Shown here: piece by piece, positions 29,801 through 38,345 of the stretch
Layout: each line of letters opens with the position of its first letter
Numbering within the stretch: position 1 is the first letter of the stretch
Assembly (NCBI GenBank): GCA_947471745.1
Contig: CANJKZ010000530.1
Span: 62,001 to 126,000 of the forward strand
DNA: 64,000 nt
Source: Closterium sp. Naga37s-1
Lineage: Eukaryota; Streptophyta; Zygnematophyceae; Desmidiales; Closteriaceae
Reading direction: 5' to 3'
The notes under the pieces: generated by a model
The model's database searches: none
The model's input: only the letters and a program-made list of their open reading frames with translations
Told to the model about the DNA's origin: nothing
Made by a program: the position numbers and the translations under genes

Positions 29801-31557
29801 GGGATGCATGGTGAGACGAGGGGATGCATGGTGAGACGAGGGGATGCATGATGAGACGAGGGGATGCATGGTGAGACGAGGGGATGCATGGTGAGACGAG
29901 GGGATGCATGGTGAGACGAGGGGATGCATGGTGAGACGAGGGGATGCATGGTGAGACAAGGGGTTGGTTGGTTGAGCCAGCGTGCTGGGTGGGGTTCTCG
30001 GAGCAAGTGCCGGGCACCACACCCAAGGACGTGCTTGACATGGTGAGAGGGCGGAGGATAGTGAGTTAGGGGGTGGTGCAAGAATGTACTAGGTAATGCA
30101 ACCATGCCAGACGCGGGGAACAAGTGCCAGGCACTACGCCCAAGGACGTGACGTGCTGGACAGGGTGAGAGGTTGGGTGCTTTGGGGGATGTAGTGAGTG
30201 GGACGAGTGGGATAGGATGAGGTGCATGGGTGAGTGAACTGGCAGACCAGACAGCACTGCTGGGCACCACGCCCAAGGTCGTGGTGGACATGGTGAGAGG
30301 AAGGAGGGTAGTGAGTGCGAGTGGAAGTGGGAGTGCTGGACAAGTTAGCGAGCGCGTGGGAGGTGCAGGCACTGCAGCAGTGTGGGTACCAAGCAGGCAG
30401 TACGCCCAAGTTCGTGCTGGACATGGTGAGAGGCGGGTGGTAGTGAAGTGAGTGGGAGTGGGAGTGCTGGGCAAGTTAGCGTGGGCGGTGCAGGTATGAT
30501 CTAGGTAATGCAGCAGTGCCGGTGCTAGGCATCACGTCCAAGGACGTGCTGGGTATGGTGAGAGGGTGGACGGCGGCGGTGAGTGGGAGTGGGAGTGTGA
30601 GTGGTGAGTGGTGAGCAGTGAGTGGGAGTGTGAGTGTGAGTGTGAGTGTGAATGGTGAGCGGTGAGTGGTGAGCGGTGAGTGAGTGTGAGTGTGAGTGGT
30701 GAGTGGTGAGTGGTGAGCGGTGAGCGGTGAGCGGTGAGTGGGAGTGGGGGAGTGGTGAGTGGGGAGTAATGCCACAGTGCATTTAGTTCCAGACATGCTT
30801 TTGAGTCGACTCAAAAACAGTGCAGGTGCCAGTCATGCTTAGTATGGTGAGGGGGAGGGCATGGTGAGAGAGGGGGGGCATGGTGAGAGAGGGGGGGCAT
30901 GGTGAGAGAGGGGGGGCATGGTGAGAGAGGGGGGGCGTGCCATGTGATTGAGTTGAGCCTAAGCATGGCCCCTGTACCTTCATGCTTGCCCAACCTTACT
31001 TCCCATCCCACAGGTCATGGTGACACAGTATTCCGACACCATAAAGGGCATCGGAGCAAGATTCTCATGGCTGGTACCTCACTTATCTGTGCCTTCATGC
31101 CTGCGCCGCCACGCTTGTGCATCCCCTCAACACAGGTTATGTTGACACAGTGTTTCGACACCATGAGGGACATGGGCTTAACAACCGGTCGTGCCTCGTG
31201 ACACATCCTCCCTCATCATCTCTCTCTGCCCTCCTCATCCTCCCCACCGCCCTCCCACCCAACTCTCCCCCACACAGGTCATGCTGATTCAGTATTTCGA
31301 CACCATGCGGGACATCGGCGCCAACAACCGGTCATTTACCATCTTCGTGCCATGTCATTTCGCTGTGCTTTCCTCATCCTCTCCCCCTCCCACAGGTCAT
31401 GCTGACACAGTATTTCGACACCATGCGAGACATCGGTGCCAACAACCGATCGTCCACCATCTTTGTGCCGCACGGGCCAGGAGCAGCAGCGGATATTGCT
31501 GCTCAGATCAGAAATGGAATGTTGCACAGCAATGTGGCTGCTAGAACTAACGTGTAA
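23887..31557 (+). CDS. HIR: Hypersensitive-induced response protein, SPFH/prohibitin family (8 exons)
   Basis: HIR proteins are plasma-membrane microdomain scaffolds of the SPFH (band 7) family that oligomerise and, in land plants, take part in immune cell death. Exons: 23887-24075, 24665-24785, 25324-25415, 25996-26092, 26878-26933, 27234-27302, 28970-29053 and 31396-31557. All are GT-AG with matching phases, giving 289 residues, the normal family length. Motifs in order: [115 protein letters not shown] and [14 protein letters not shown]. The start MEKMFG lacks the Gly2 and nearby Cys that carry lipid anchors in land-plant HIRs. I chose exon copies that keep both splice sites and an open frame; most exons also have truncated tandem copies beside them. 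Confidence 0.93.
24146..24245 (+). repeat. Downstream copy of the 3' part of HIR exon 1
   Basis: 100 bp repeating 23976-24075 with few changes, including the exon end DVRCETKTK and a GT (now GTTCGC, a weaker donor). A shorter scrap (RVRQL) lies near 24305-24330. Confidence 0.92.
24534..24622 (+). repeat. Upstream copy of the 5' part of HIR exon 2
   Basis: Acceptor CAG then 89 bp matching the start of exon 2 through FYKLQDP. It lacks the 3' part and a good donor. Confidence 0.93.
24850..24907 (+). repeat. Downstream copy of the 3' part of HIR exon 2
   Basis: Repeats [17 protein letters not shown] and the donor GTGAGTGCT, with no acceptor and no 5' half. Confidence 0.92.
25081..25262 (+). repeat. 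Two upstream copies of the 5' part of HIR exon 3
   Basis: Copies at 25081-25140 and 25190-25262 carry SVPKMD, DRVFEVK and the following residues, then run into pyrimidine-rich intron. The second keeps a CAG acceptor; the first has lost it. Neither has the donor. Confidence 0.9.
26110..26535 (+). repeat. Minisatellite in HIR intron 4, probably grown from exon 4
   Basis: About 16 copies of a 28-bp unit (or 22-bp short form) containing GTGCATGTGGAGCGGGCCGT. This closely matches GTGGATGTGGAGCCGGACC inside exon 4 and in its downstream copy, which bracket the array. Confidence 0.9.
26541..26607 (+). repeat. Downstream copy of the 3' part of HIR exon 4
   Basis: Repeats [19 protein letters not shown] and a GTGAGAGTG donor; no acceptor or 5' part. 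Confidence 0.92.
27110..27233 (+). repeat. Duplicated acceptor region of HIR exon 6, with the palindrome at the junction
   Basis: TGGTGCTTGTGAG..GAGCTCCACACTCTGC..GCTCTGCAC occurs twice. The first copy ends in the palindrome CTTTTGAGTCGACTCAAAAG (27153-27172); the second ends in the true acceptor GGCAG before exon 6. Confidence 0.9.
27396..27436 (+). repeat. Downstream copy of the 3' end of HIR exon 6
   Basis: GGCGAGGTACGTGGCAGG..GGGACAGAGACAG|GTG is a diverged repeat of the end of exon 6 and its donor. Confidence 0.75.
27500..27873. repeat. 19-bp minisatellite in HIR intron 6
   Basis: About 20 tandem copies of CTGTCCGAACCTAGACATC with small changes. Unlike the other arrays in this gene I see no match to a neighbouring exon. 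Confidence 0.95.
27935..28969 (+). repeat. At least five upstream copies of the 5' part of HIR exon 7
   Basis: Copies with an AG acceptor followed by GCCAT and [11 protein letters not shown] codons start at 28177, 28319, 28524, 28648 and 28811, with weaker traces near 27937, 28000 and 28395. They break down at or after EQVP (several read GTACCTTGAGAC, a stop), and none keeps the GTGAGAG donor. Confidence 0.93.
29200..29960. repeat. 20-bp minisatellite containing a splice donor, HIR intron 7
   Basis: About 20 copies of GGTGAGACGAGGGGATGCAT (or GGTGAGGCG...), beginning at the donor of an exon 7 copy. Each unit rebuilds ATG|GTGAG, the exon 7 donor context. A 344-bp LTR element interrupts the array at 29322-29665. 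Confidence 0.93.
29322..29665 (+). mobile_element. TRIM-type miniature LTR retrotransposon (344 bp)
   Basis: LTRs are 29322-29459 (138 bp) and 29529-29665 (137 bp), both TG...CA (TGTCAGAGGTTCACTGG...TTCTAACA and TGTGAGAGGTCCACTGG...TTCTGACA). A primer-binding site TGGTATTAAAGC follows the first LTR immediately (29460-29471), and a polypurine tract (GCGGGGGGG) precedes the second. The internal part is only 69 bp and non-coding. Flanks are GCACG and GCATG, a 5-bp target duplication with one change, inside the host minisatellite. The LTR divergence suggests moderate age. Confidence 0.88.
30590..30770. repeat. GTGAGTG/GTGAGCG simple repeat
   Basis: Interlaced GTGAGTGG, GTGAGCGG and GGGAGTG units in HIR intron 7, purine-rich on the plus strand. 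Confidence 0.85.
30844..30936. repeat. 18-19-bp tandem repeat containing ATGGTGAG
   Basis: About five copies of ATGGTGAGAGAGGGGGGGC right after the last donor-like copy of exon 7, again built around the donor sequence. Confidence 0.88.
31014..31395 (+). repeat. Three upstream copies of the 5' part of HIR exon 8
   Basis: Copies starting at 31014, 31136 and 31278 each have a CACAG acceptor and codons close to [14 protein letters not shown]. The third extends to IFVP before diverging. All precede the real exon at 31396. Confidence 0.94.
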
Positions 31558-31579
31558 CTTACCTTACGGCTGCAAGTGC

Positions 31580-31780
31580 GCACACGGGCCAGGCGCAGGG
31601 GCAGATATTGCTGCTCAGATGAGACACGGGATGTTGCACAGCAATGTGGCTGCTAGAGCCAATGTGTGACTCCCTAGGGTTTTCCGGAGGGTGCATGGGT
31701 CAGGTGCTGTGGCCGATATTGCTGCTCAGATGAGAGACCGGCCACTGCAGAGCACTGTAGCTGCTAGAGCCTATGTTTGA
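31580..31780 (+). repeat. Two downstream copies of the 3' end of HIR exon 8
   Basis: 31580-31669 and 31690-31780 repeat [19 protein letters not shown] and end in their own stop codons (TGA), after the real stop at 31555-31557. They would lie in the 3' UTR. An AATAAA at 31855-31860 follows. Confidence 0.93.
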
Positions 31781-31854
31781 TGGATGGTGTATAGTTACCA
31801 TGTTACAGATGGTAGTTTTGCCATGTGTACAGTTCTGTGAATCTGCTCTGGGTG

Positions 31855-31860
31855 AATAAA
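31855..31860 (+). terminator. Possible HIR polyadenylation signal
   Basis: AATAAA about 300 bp after the HIR stop and downstream of both 3'-end copies. Confidence 0.4.
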
Positions 31861-32129
31861 GATGAGCTTAATGGCTGGGTTGTCACAGGCTTTGGTTCAT
31901 AATATTTACAGTTATCTACCATATGACTGGTTCTGTAATATGGCTGAGATCAGCAACCATGAGAAGCTGTAGGATGGTATAGCATCTTCAAGTGTTCTAC
32001 ATTCCTGTCCAGCGATGAACGCCGAGATATTGGTTGGATGTACCAGTAACTAATGTATTGAACACTTTCACCGCCCATGAGATTTGCTGATTGTCTTTCG
32101 TCCTCACCAGGGCCTCAGATTCACTTTTA

Positions 32130-32275
32130 GGGTCGTCGACCCATCAGGGTACCCTTGTGTAGAAACCCTGATTGACAGTGTTCCTAAAAAAAAGCCTGAA
32201 ATATCAGTGTTGCCTTTGAAAAAAGGCTGATGCATCAGTGTTCAATAATATAAAAGGCTGTTATAATTAGAAATC
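32130..32275. repeat. Mini-hairpin array, left block
   Basis: Several units of an A-run followed by GGCTGA..TCAGTG, each with a short palindromic core: CTGAAATATCAG (imperfect) and CTGATGCATCAG (perfect). The same motif recurs at 33300-33450. Confidence 0.75.
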
Positions 32276-32333
32276 TCTATTTTATGTACTAAGTCAGTAG
32301 CAGCCTTCCGAAACATTGCTAAGCTAACATGCC

Positions 32334-32470
32334 TCATGAATCATCACCAGCCGTGCTACCATCACTGCCCTTAGCCTTTGGTTCTTCTCTCTCCTCCTCA
32401 GCTTGGGACACCAGTACGTGATAGTGCTTTTTGACACACACACCCCGGCTTCACTTCTGCTTGCGACACA
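32334..32470 (-). CDS. Possible terminal exon of an unrecognised gene
   Basis: In one minus-strand frame the sequence reads KKHYHVLVSQAEEEREEPK, then an acidic tail and a stop at 32334-32336. Just upstream is a similar block, FNVYVSQAEVK, in a shifted frame, as if the exon's 5' part had been tandemly copied as in the HIR gene. I do not recognise the product and cannot connect it to other exons. Confidence 0.28.
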
Positions 32471-32664
32471 TACACGTTGAAGCTGCAGGGGCAGGGTTGG
32501 GGGGAGGAACCGGATTGACAGGCAGGGTGAGGCAGGGAAAGAGAGAAAACGAGGGAGAGAGGAGGGAAGACTAGCACGGTTGGGGGGGAGACGACCAGGG
32601 GAGAGAGGGAGTGGACGGAGTGGGGGGTAAAGGGAGCGGGGGAATGGACAGCGGGCGTGCGGGT

Positions 32665-32990
32665 CATGCGCGGGTCATGCCGTCGCGCAGCACGACGCTC
32701 TGCGCACCACCCGCGGCGCAGATGGCCTTTCAACCGCGGTTCGTGCTGGCGACGAGGCAGCCTTCGGTCGTCGCCATTAGCACGAAAAACTACGCGTCGT
32801 CGAGTCGTAGCAGGCCTACGACACCGACGGGAATTGCCACGTGACCGACGACCATCTCGCAGCATGCGCTGCGGATCGCGTCGAACGGGAGCGATGTGTT
32901 CGGCGAGACAAGAAGAGGTTCGGTGGCGCTCGCGATGGGTTCGATTCCCAACATCCCGCCGTTTCTTGTGCTGATGGCGCCATGTATTAG
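32665..32990 (-). pseudogene. HMGR: HMG-CoA reductase pseudogene fragment
   Basis: HMG-CoA reductase makes mevalonate for isoprenoids. The minus strand encodes the hallmark region of its catalytic domain: CCEMVVGHVAIPVGVVGLL, then after one stop MATTEGCLVASTNRG, a stop where the family has Cys, then KAI, a GGAQSVVLRDGMTRA block and another stop. At least three in-frame stops and the missing domain ends show a dead fragment. No introns are visible inside it, so a processed copy is possible but unproven. It lies between two blocks of the mini-hairpin repeat. Confidence 0.85.
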
Positions 32991-33299
32991 TGCAGATGAG
33001 AAAGCACGAGAGGAATCAGGCTGAGAGGGAGGGAGAGAGAAACAGGAGGAAAAGTAACACGAGAGATTGGATTGGAGGGAATGGGAGCATCAATGCTTGC
33101 CAGCACAGCCAACGGTGTAGGAACCCTCGCAGCCCTCAAGCACCACATGGTTGCAACATTCCGATTAGCCAACGTTTTATGCTGGAACGAAACTGCCTAA
33201 TGGAGTGCTGGCACCGCAGGAATCTGAGATTCCCTGTAATCGCGGGCAAATCCACACGGAACAAGTAAGAATTGGTTTCAGTGTTAGTTTCGTTACAAC

Positions 33300-33450
33300 G
33301 TTGTGGAATCAGTGTACTTACATAAAAAAGTCTGAAATTTCAGTGTGGCCTAACAAAAAAGGCTGAAAGATCAGTCCCACAAAAATCTCAACACTGATTT
33401 TTCAGTGTAGGTAAAAAAAGGACTGCCAAAATCAGGAATTTCAGGGTTTT
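33300..33450. repeat. Mini-hairpin array, right block
   Basis: Repeats AAAAAAG.CTGAAATTTCAGTG, AAAAAAGGCTGAAAGATCAG and CTGATTTTTCAGTGTAGG. CTGAAATTTCAG is a perfect palindrome. The block abuts the truncated edge of a copia fragment. Confidence 0.75.
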
Positions 33451-33469
33451 TTTCCTGATATCTGAGGCC

Positions 33470-34196
33470 CTCACCGACCTTGGTGAGCGGCCTCGCTCTC
33501 CCCCAGTCTTGTTCGCCGACAATAGGCCTGCTGACCTGTTGTGCGAGGAGCCCCGACTGGTTGGGAAGGCGAAGCGCATCCAGCTTCGTTACTTCCTTCT
33601 CCGCGAGTTTCAGCAGCGTGGCCAGGCCCACGTGGTCCGTGTGGTCTCTGAGGCCAACACTGCAGATTTCTTCACCAAGACGTTGTCGCCTTGTGCCCAC
33701 CAGCATTTCTGCACCCAGCTAGGCCTTGTGTCTACAGGCCCTCACTTGCTTGCGTAGAGATGCTTTGTCTTGTACTCTTGTATCTCTTCCTATATATATA
33801 TCTCGATGCATGTGGACTGGCCTTGTGGCCCCTTGTTTGCCCTCAGACAATGTGGAGACGTTGTGATCCACCCTGATTTGCATCCCTTGCTTGATTCTTG
33901 TTGTTGCAGACCGGTCTTGTGACCTTTCCTTGCTCTTGCTGACTGGTCATATGACCCTTGCTCTCAGATTGTGTGGTGACTTCGTAATCCACCCTGCGAT
34001 ATGTGTTGCTTTCCGCAATACTACCGTCACCTAGACTATGGGGGTGTGTCAAACTATATTTGTTATACTTTATGTGTGTTAGTCTAGGTGTGTTACATTC
34101 ATGCTTGGGTTAGGGTTAGCATTTCCTAAATCTTTCTTGTTTTGTCATTCCTTAGTCAATTCAGTACGTTTTATATTCAAACACTCTCTTCCTGAC
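33470..34196 (+). mobile_element. Copia 3'-terminal fragment: RNase H end and LTR
   Basis: 33470-33757 encodes the C-terminal part of a copia RNase H (LRYFLLREFQQRGQA, ANTADFFTKTLSPC). Then come the 3' UTR, the polypurine tract CTATGGGGGTG and an LTR starting TGTCAAAC at 34047. The LTR is cut off near 34196, where another fragment begins. Confidence 0.8.
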
Positions 34197-34198
34197 GT

Positions 34199-36109
34199 TC
34201 CTGACCCAGAGTCCAACCATACTCGTGTTGCCAGTCCTACTGTCACTCGTCTCCTCGCTACTGTCGTCACTGACACTGGCTTTGAGTCCACTACTGCGTT
34301 TGCCCTAGTCACTGAGCTGCCCGACTTTGCTGCTAGGAGTCGTCTCAACTACGTCGCAAGTCTTGTGACTGAGTCTGAGTCTGTCTGTCCTCCGTCCGAC
34401 GTGGGTGAGTCTGCCCTTGGCAGTGACGTCCTTGAGGACAGGCAGTTTGAGCCTGAGTGTCTCGCGACCTCTTTACCTCGTTTCGCATCCATGCTGCTTT
34501 GCCCTGAGGGAGACCCAGATGCACTTGACATCCCTACCCCACGCTCTTACGCTGAGGCGATCACGTGTGAGTACTCCTCTCAGTGGCAGACAGCCATGGA
34601 CGCAGAGATGGCTTCCTGGAAGTCCACGGGCACTTACGTCGACAAGGTTCCTCCTCCTGGGGCGAACATAGTCGAGGGCATGTGGATTTTCAGAGTGAAG
34701 CGGCCGCCGGGTTCTCCGCCTGCTTTCAAGGCACGTTACGGTGCTCCAGGCTTCAGTCAGTGACAGGGGGTCGACTTCTTTCAGACCTTCTCCCCCACCC
34801 CAAAGATGAGTACTCTTCGGGTGTTGCTGTACGTTGCAGCACAGCAAGACTACGAGCTGCACTCCCTTGAATTGTCCACAGCTTTCTTGCAGGGCAGCCT
34901 TCACGAAGAGATCTGGCTGCGCCGCCCACCTGGCTTCACTTGGTCATTTCCTGCAGGTACCCAGTGGAGCCTCCGGCGGCCAGTCTACGGTCTTCGCCCG
35001 GCGCCCCGCGAGTGGCACGACACACTGAGGACGACACTTGCGGCTCTTGGGTTTGCTCCTTCTACAGCTGACCCGACGCTATTTCTACGCACCGACATTA
35101 CTCTGCCACCGTTCTACGTTCTCGTGTACGTCGACGACTTGATTTTTGCTACTGCTGACATTGAGGGCTGGCCCTAGTGAAGGCAGAGTTGCAGGAGAGA
35201 CACACATGCACTGACCTGGGTGAGCTGCGGAGCTATCTTGGCTTGCAGATCCATCGGGACAGAGCACGGCGCACCATCACCCTGAATCAGTTACACATCG
35301 TGCACCAGGTCCTTCAACGCTTCGGCTTCTAGTGCTCCTCGCCACAGCCCACTCCTCTGCCTACTGGCCACTCGCTCTTAGCTCCACCTTCGGACAAGTC
35401 TGTAGAGCCGAGTGGTCCGTATCCAGAGCTTGTGGGTTGCCTCATGTACCTGGTGACGTGCACAAGACCTGACCTCGCGTACCCTCTCAGCCTCTTGGCT
35501 TGCTACATGGCTCCCGGTAGATGGCGAAAGGTGCACTGGGATGCTGCAAAGAGGGTACTGCGTTACTTGTGCAGTACATCGGGCATGGGGCTCGTGCTTG
35601 GAGGACAGGGTTCAGTGGAACTCACAGGACACTCCGACGCTTCTTGGGCCGACGACCAGGTGAATCAGCGTTCGCCACAGGGTTACACCTTCAGTCTTGG
35701 CTCTGGCTCTGTCTCGTGGAGGTCCACTCGTTCTTCTTCTGTGCTTGGTTCCAGCTGTGAGGCCAAGATCTACGCTGGGGCTATGGCTGCACATGAGCTA
35801 CGCTGGCTGACCTACCTGCTGACCGACTTGGGGGAGCGGCCTCGTTCTCCTCCAGTTCTGTACGTCGACAACAAGACCATGCTGGCCTTGTATCACGAGC
35901 AGAGATTGGAGCACGGAACGAAGCACATTGCTCTTCGCTACGTTCTTGGCCGAGAGCTGCAGCAGCGTGGTCAGCTTCGTCTTTCCTACGGGGCCTCTCG
36001 GGCCAAAACTGCTGATGTCTTCACCAAGGCCCTCGGGTCTGGGGATCATCAGCGTTTTTGCACTACTCTTGGGCTTCTGTCCGTTCTGACTCACCTGCTT
36101 GTCTCTTGA
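34199..36109 (+). pseudogene. Copia RT-RNase H, broken
   Basis: RT motifs MDAEMASWKSTGTYVDKVPP, ELSTAFLQGSLHEEIW and LVYVDDLIFAT are readable, as is the RNase H part (RYLCSTSGMGLVLGG, TGHSDASWADD, YVDNKTM, TADVFTKAL). Stops at 34761-34763 and after 35170, and a frameshift before 35432, break it. Confidence 0.85.
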
Positions 36110-36498
36110 TCTTGCATTTGTTGTACACTGATATCTATATTTATACCTGCATTTTTACTTTTGCTAGGCTGTGATCAGTGTACTGCCTTGCTATTATAAC
36201 TCTGCATGTGAATTGGCCTTGTGGCCACTTGCTTGTGCTCAGAATGAGTGGTGATCTTAAGATCCACCCTGGGCTTTGCTTTGTTTGCTTCTCTTGACTG
36301 GTCTTGTGACCATTTGCTTGCCTTGATCGTTTTTCATGCACCTCACTTAGGCTATAGGGGTGTGTCAAAGTTATATTAATTTTAGTATTCTAGCCTATAG
36401 TGATTTGCATGTTAGGGGGTACATCAATTCCCTCGACACTCTCTTGTACCCCACCCTTTGACCTAGTCGACCCATTCCCTGCCTCATACATTAACACA
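34199..36498 (+). mobile_element. 5'-truncated copia element with 3' LTR
   Basis: Starts within the RT-flanking region and runs through RT and RNase H to 36109, then a 3' UTR, the polypurine tract CTATAGGGGTG and an LTR from 36363 to about 36498. No 5' half and no target duplication are visible. It joins the preceding fragment at about 34197, suggesting recombination or an insertion followed by deletion. Confidence 0.8.
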
Positions 36499-36500
36499 CG

Positions 36501-36617
36501 CGCTCACACCGTCATGCCAGGAACACCATGCGCTCACACGATCATGCCTGGAACACCACGCGCTCACAGCATCATGCCAGGAACACCACGCGCTCACACC
36601 ATCATGCCAAGAACACG
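36501..36617. repeat. 30-bp tandem repeat, four copies
   Basis: Units of CGCTCACACCATCATGCCAGGAACACCACG with small changes, directly after the LTR of the preceding element. Confidence 0.9.
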
Positions 36618-36991
36618 GAATCGGCTTGTGACTTGAGCCACACCCGCAGGTCCTCCCTGTCAACACACAGCCCCTGCAGCACGCTCGTGCCATGCAGTGT
36701 CTCTCCCTTCAGCCTTGGAGCCCCAAGCATTGCCTCCATCGTCCCATAAGCATCGATGCGTGTCGAGCCTTTCGTGGTCCCTTGGAGCACAAAAACTGCA
36801 CCGAGTGAAGGAAACAGCACAAAAACTGTACCGAGTGAAGGAATAGGCACAAAAACTGCACCGAGTGAAGGAAACAGCACAAAAACTGCACCGAGTGAAG
36901 GAAAAGGCACAAAAACTGCACCGAGTGAAGGAAACAACAAAAAAACTGCTCGTACTGCCATTTCCATGCTCATGCCGACCGAACCTTGCAG
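36602..36991 (-). CDS. Possible host exon interrupted by a copia element
   Basis: A minus-strand frame open from 37036 to 36602 encodes a repeat region and then a well-behaved segment with TRIDAYGTMEAMLGAPRLKG and DREDLRVWLKSQADSVF. I do not recognise it. The copia element at 36997-45130 lies immediately upstream, and a possible continuation of the same transcript resumes at 45131-45303. Whether this is a gene is uncertain. Confidence 0.3.
   Translation of the reverse strand: MQGSVGMSMEMAVRAVFLLFPSLGAVFVPFPSLGAVFVLFPSLGAVFVPIPSLGTVFVLFPSLGAVFVLQGTTKGSTRIDAYGTMEAMLGAPRLKGETLHGTSVLQGLCVDREDLRVWLKSQADSVFLA
36787..36960. repeat. 30-bp tandem repeat, six copies
   Basis: Units of GCACAAAAACTGCACCGAGT plus GAAGGAAACA. 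Because the unit is a multiple of three, the minus-strand frame stays open across it. Confidence 0.92.
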
Positions 36992-36996
36992 CTGAA

Positions 36997-37125
36997 TCTT
37001 AAGAACGGAGTGCAACGGAATCGTTGTGATTAGCAAAGCAAGGGATACAAATAGGAAACCCTAAAACTGTTGTACTCACTAAAGAGCACCTCACTATTGC
37101 CTACAACAAATAACAACATTTGACA
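36997..37125 (-). repeat. 3' LTR of the 36997-45130 element
   Basis: 129 bp, minus strand TGTCAAATG...CTTAAGA, about 97% identical to the other LTR by my comparison. Confidence 0.92.
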
Positions 37126-37353
37126 CACCCCCGTAGGCTAAGTGAGGGGCATCAAAGCAAGCAGGTCAACAAACGGTCACAAGACCAGTCAAGCATGCAA
37201 CAAGGCAAAGCTCAGGGTGGATCAAGACGTCACCACGCATTCTGAGCACAAGCAAACGGCCACAAGGCCAGTCCAAGAGGTTACATAAGATATATAGGTG
37301 CAAGTACAAGCAGAGCAAGGCTACGGCAGACGAGCAACAGAGTCAACAAGCCC

Positions 37354-38340
37354 TCACTGCACACAGAACCGGTGGTGATCACCAGGCGCCAAGGCCTTGG
37401 TGAAGAGGTCTGTAGTGTTGGCCTCCGAGGCCACAAAGTCCAGGCGCACCTGGTCACGACGCTGCAGCTCGCGCACGAGGAAGTACCAAACGTCAATGTG
37501 CTTCACCCTGGTCTCCTGTCGAGGCTTGCGACACAAGAAAATCATGGCCTTGTTGTCTGCGAACAAGGTTGGAGTAGTGCGAGGCCGCTCACCAAGGTCG
37601 GCGAGCAAGAAGGTCAATCAGCGAAGCTCCTGAGCAGCCATAGCACTGGCGTAGATCTCTGCCCTGCGCTGGACGAAGCCACAGACGACAACCGAGTGGA
37701 CCTCCACAACACAACCCCAGCTCCCAGACTGAAACAATAACCCTGGGTCGAGCACTGAGTCTCCACGTTGTCAGCGTAAGAAGAGTCACAGAGGCCAGTC
37801 AACTCAACTGGCCGATTCCCTCCAAGCAGAAGAGTGTGGGCCAGCCACCGATTCTCAAAGGGCTCGTCGGGAAAGGGGCCGGTGAGTCTGTAGTCTACAG
37901 CAAGAGGAGTGGGCTGTGTGGTAGAGAACTTAAACCCAAACCGCTGAAGGACCTGCTGCACCATGTGTGACTGCGTCAACGTGATGGTGCGAGCGGCTCT
38001 GTCCCTGGTGATCTGCAGGCCAAGGTAGCGCTGCAGTTCACCAAGGTCTGTGCACGTGTGTCTCTTCTGCAGTTCGGACTTCACCTCAGCCAGAGCTGCC
38101 CTGTTTGGTGTAGCAAAGACCAAGTCGTCGGCGTAGACGAGTATAAAGAAAGGAGTGGAGCTGGTACGAACAAACAGTGACGGGTCAGTAGAGGAAGGGC
38201 AAAACCCTAGGTCACGAAGCGTGGAGCAAAGAGTGTCGTACCAGTCATGGGGTGACTGGTGGAGACTGTAGACTGGTCGCCTCAGGCTCCACTAGGTCCC
38301 AGGAGGGAACGTACCAGTGAAACCAGGAGGACGTCGAAGC
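37354..38340 (-). pseudogene. Copia RT C-terminal part and RNase H, broken
   Basis: From 38340 the frame continues RT after the insertion (RRPPGFTGTFPPGT then a stop), then the catalytic region LVYADDLVFAT, in which YVDD has become YADD. RNase H follows, with a deletion near 37830 (the usual GYPELVGCLMYL segment is missing) and a frameshift before 37617. It ends DLFTKALAPGDHHRFC. Confidence 0.82.
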
Positions 38341-38345
38341 CAGAT

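Larger units (their letters stand above)
29128..30846 (+). repeat. Seven or more downstream copies of the 3' part of HIR exon 7
   Basis: Copies ending in codons like DVLDM followed directly by GTGAGAG or GTGAGGG end at 29199, 30042, 30164, 30292, 30425, 30557 and 30846. They get shorter and more diverged with distance from exon 7 (28970-29053), from about 70 bp to about 25 bp. None has an acceptor. Confidence 0.92.

Noticed and set aside
29619..30474. Minus-strand [14 protein letters not shown] repeat proteins
   Set aside because: Antisense readings of the 20-bp donor-derived minisatellite; no other coding evidence.
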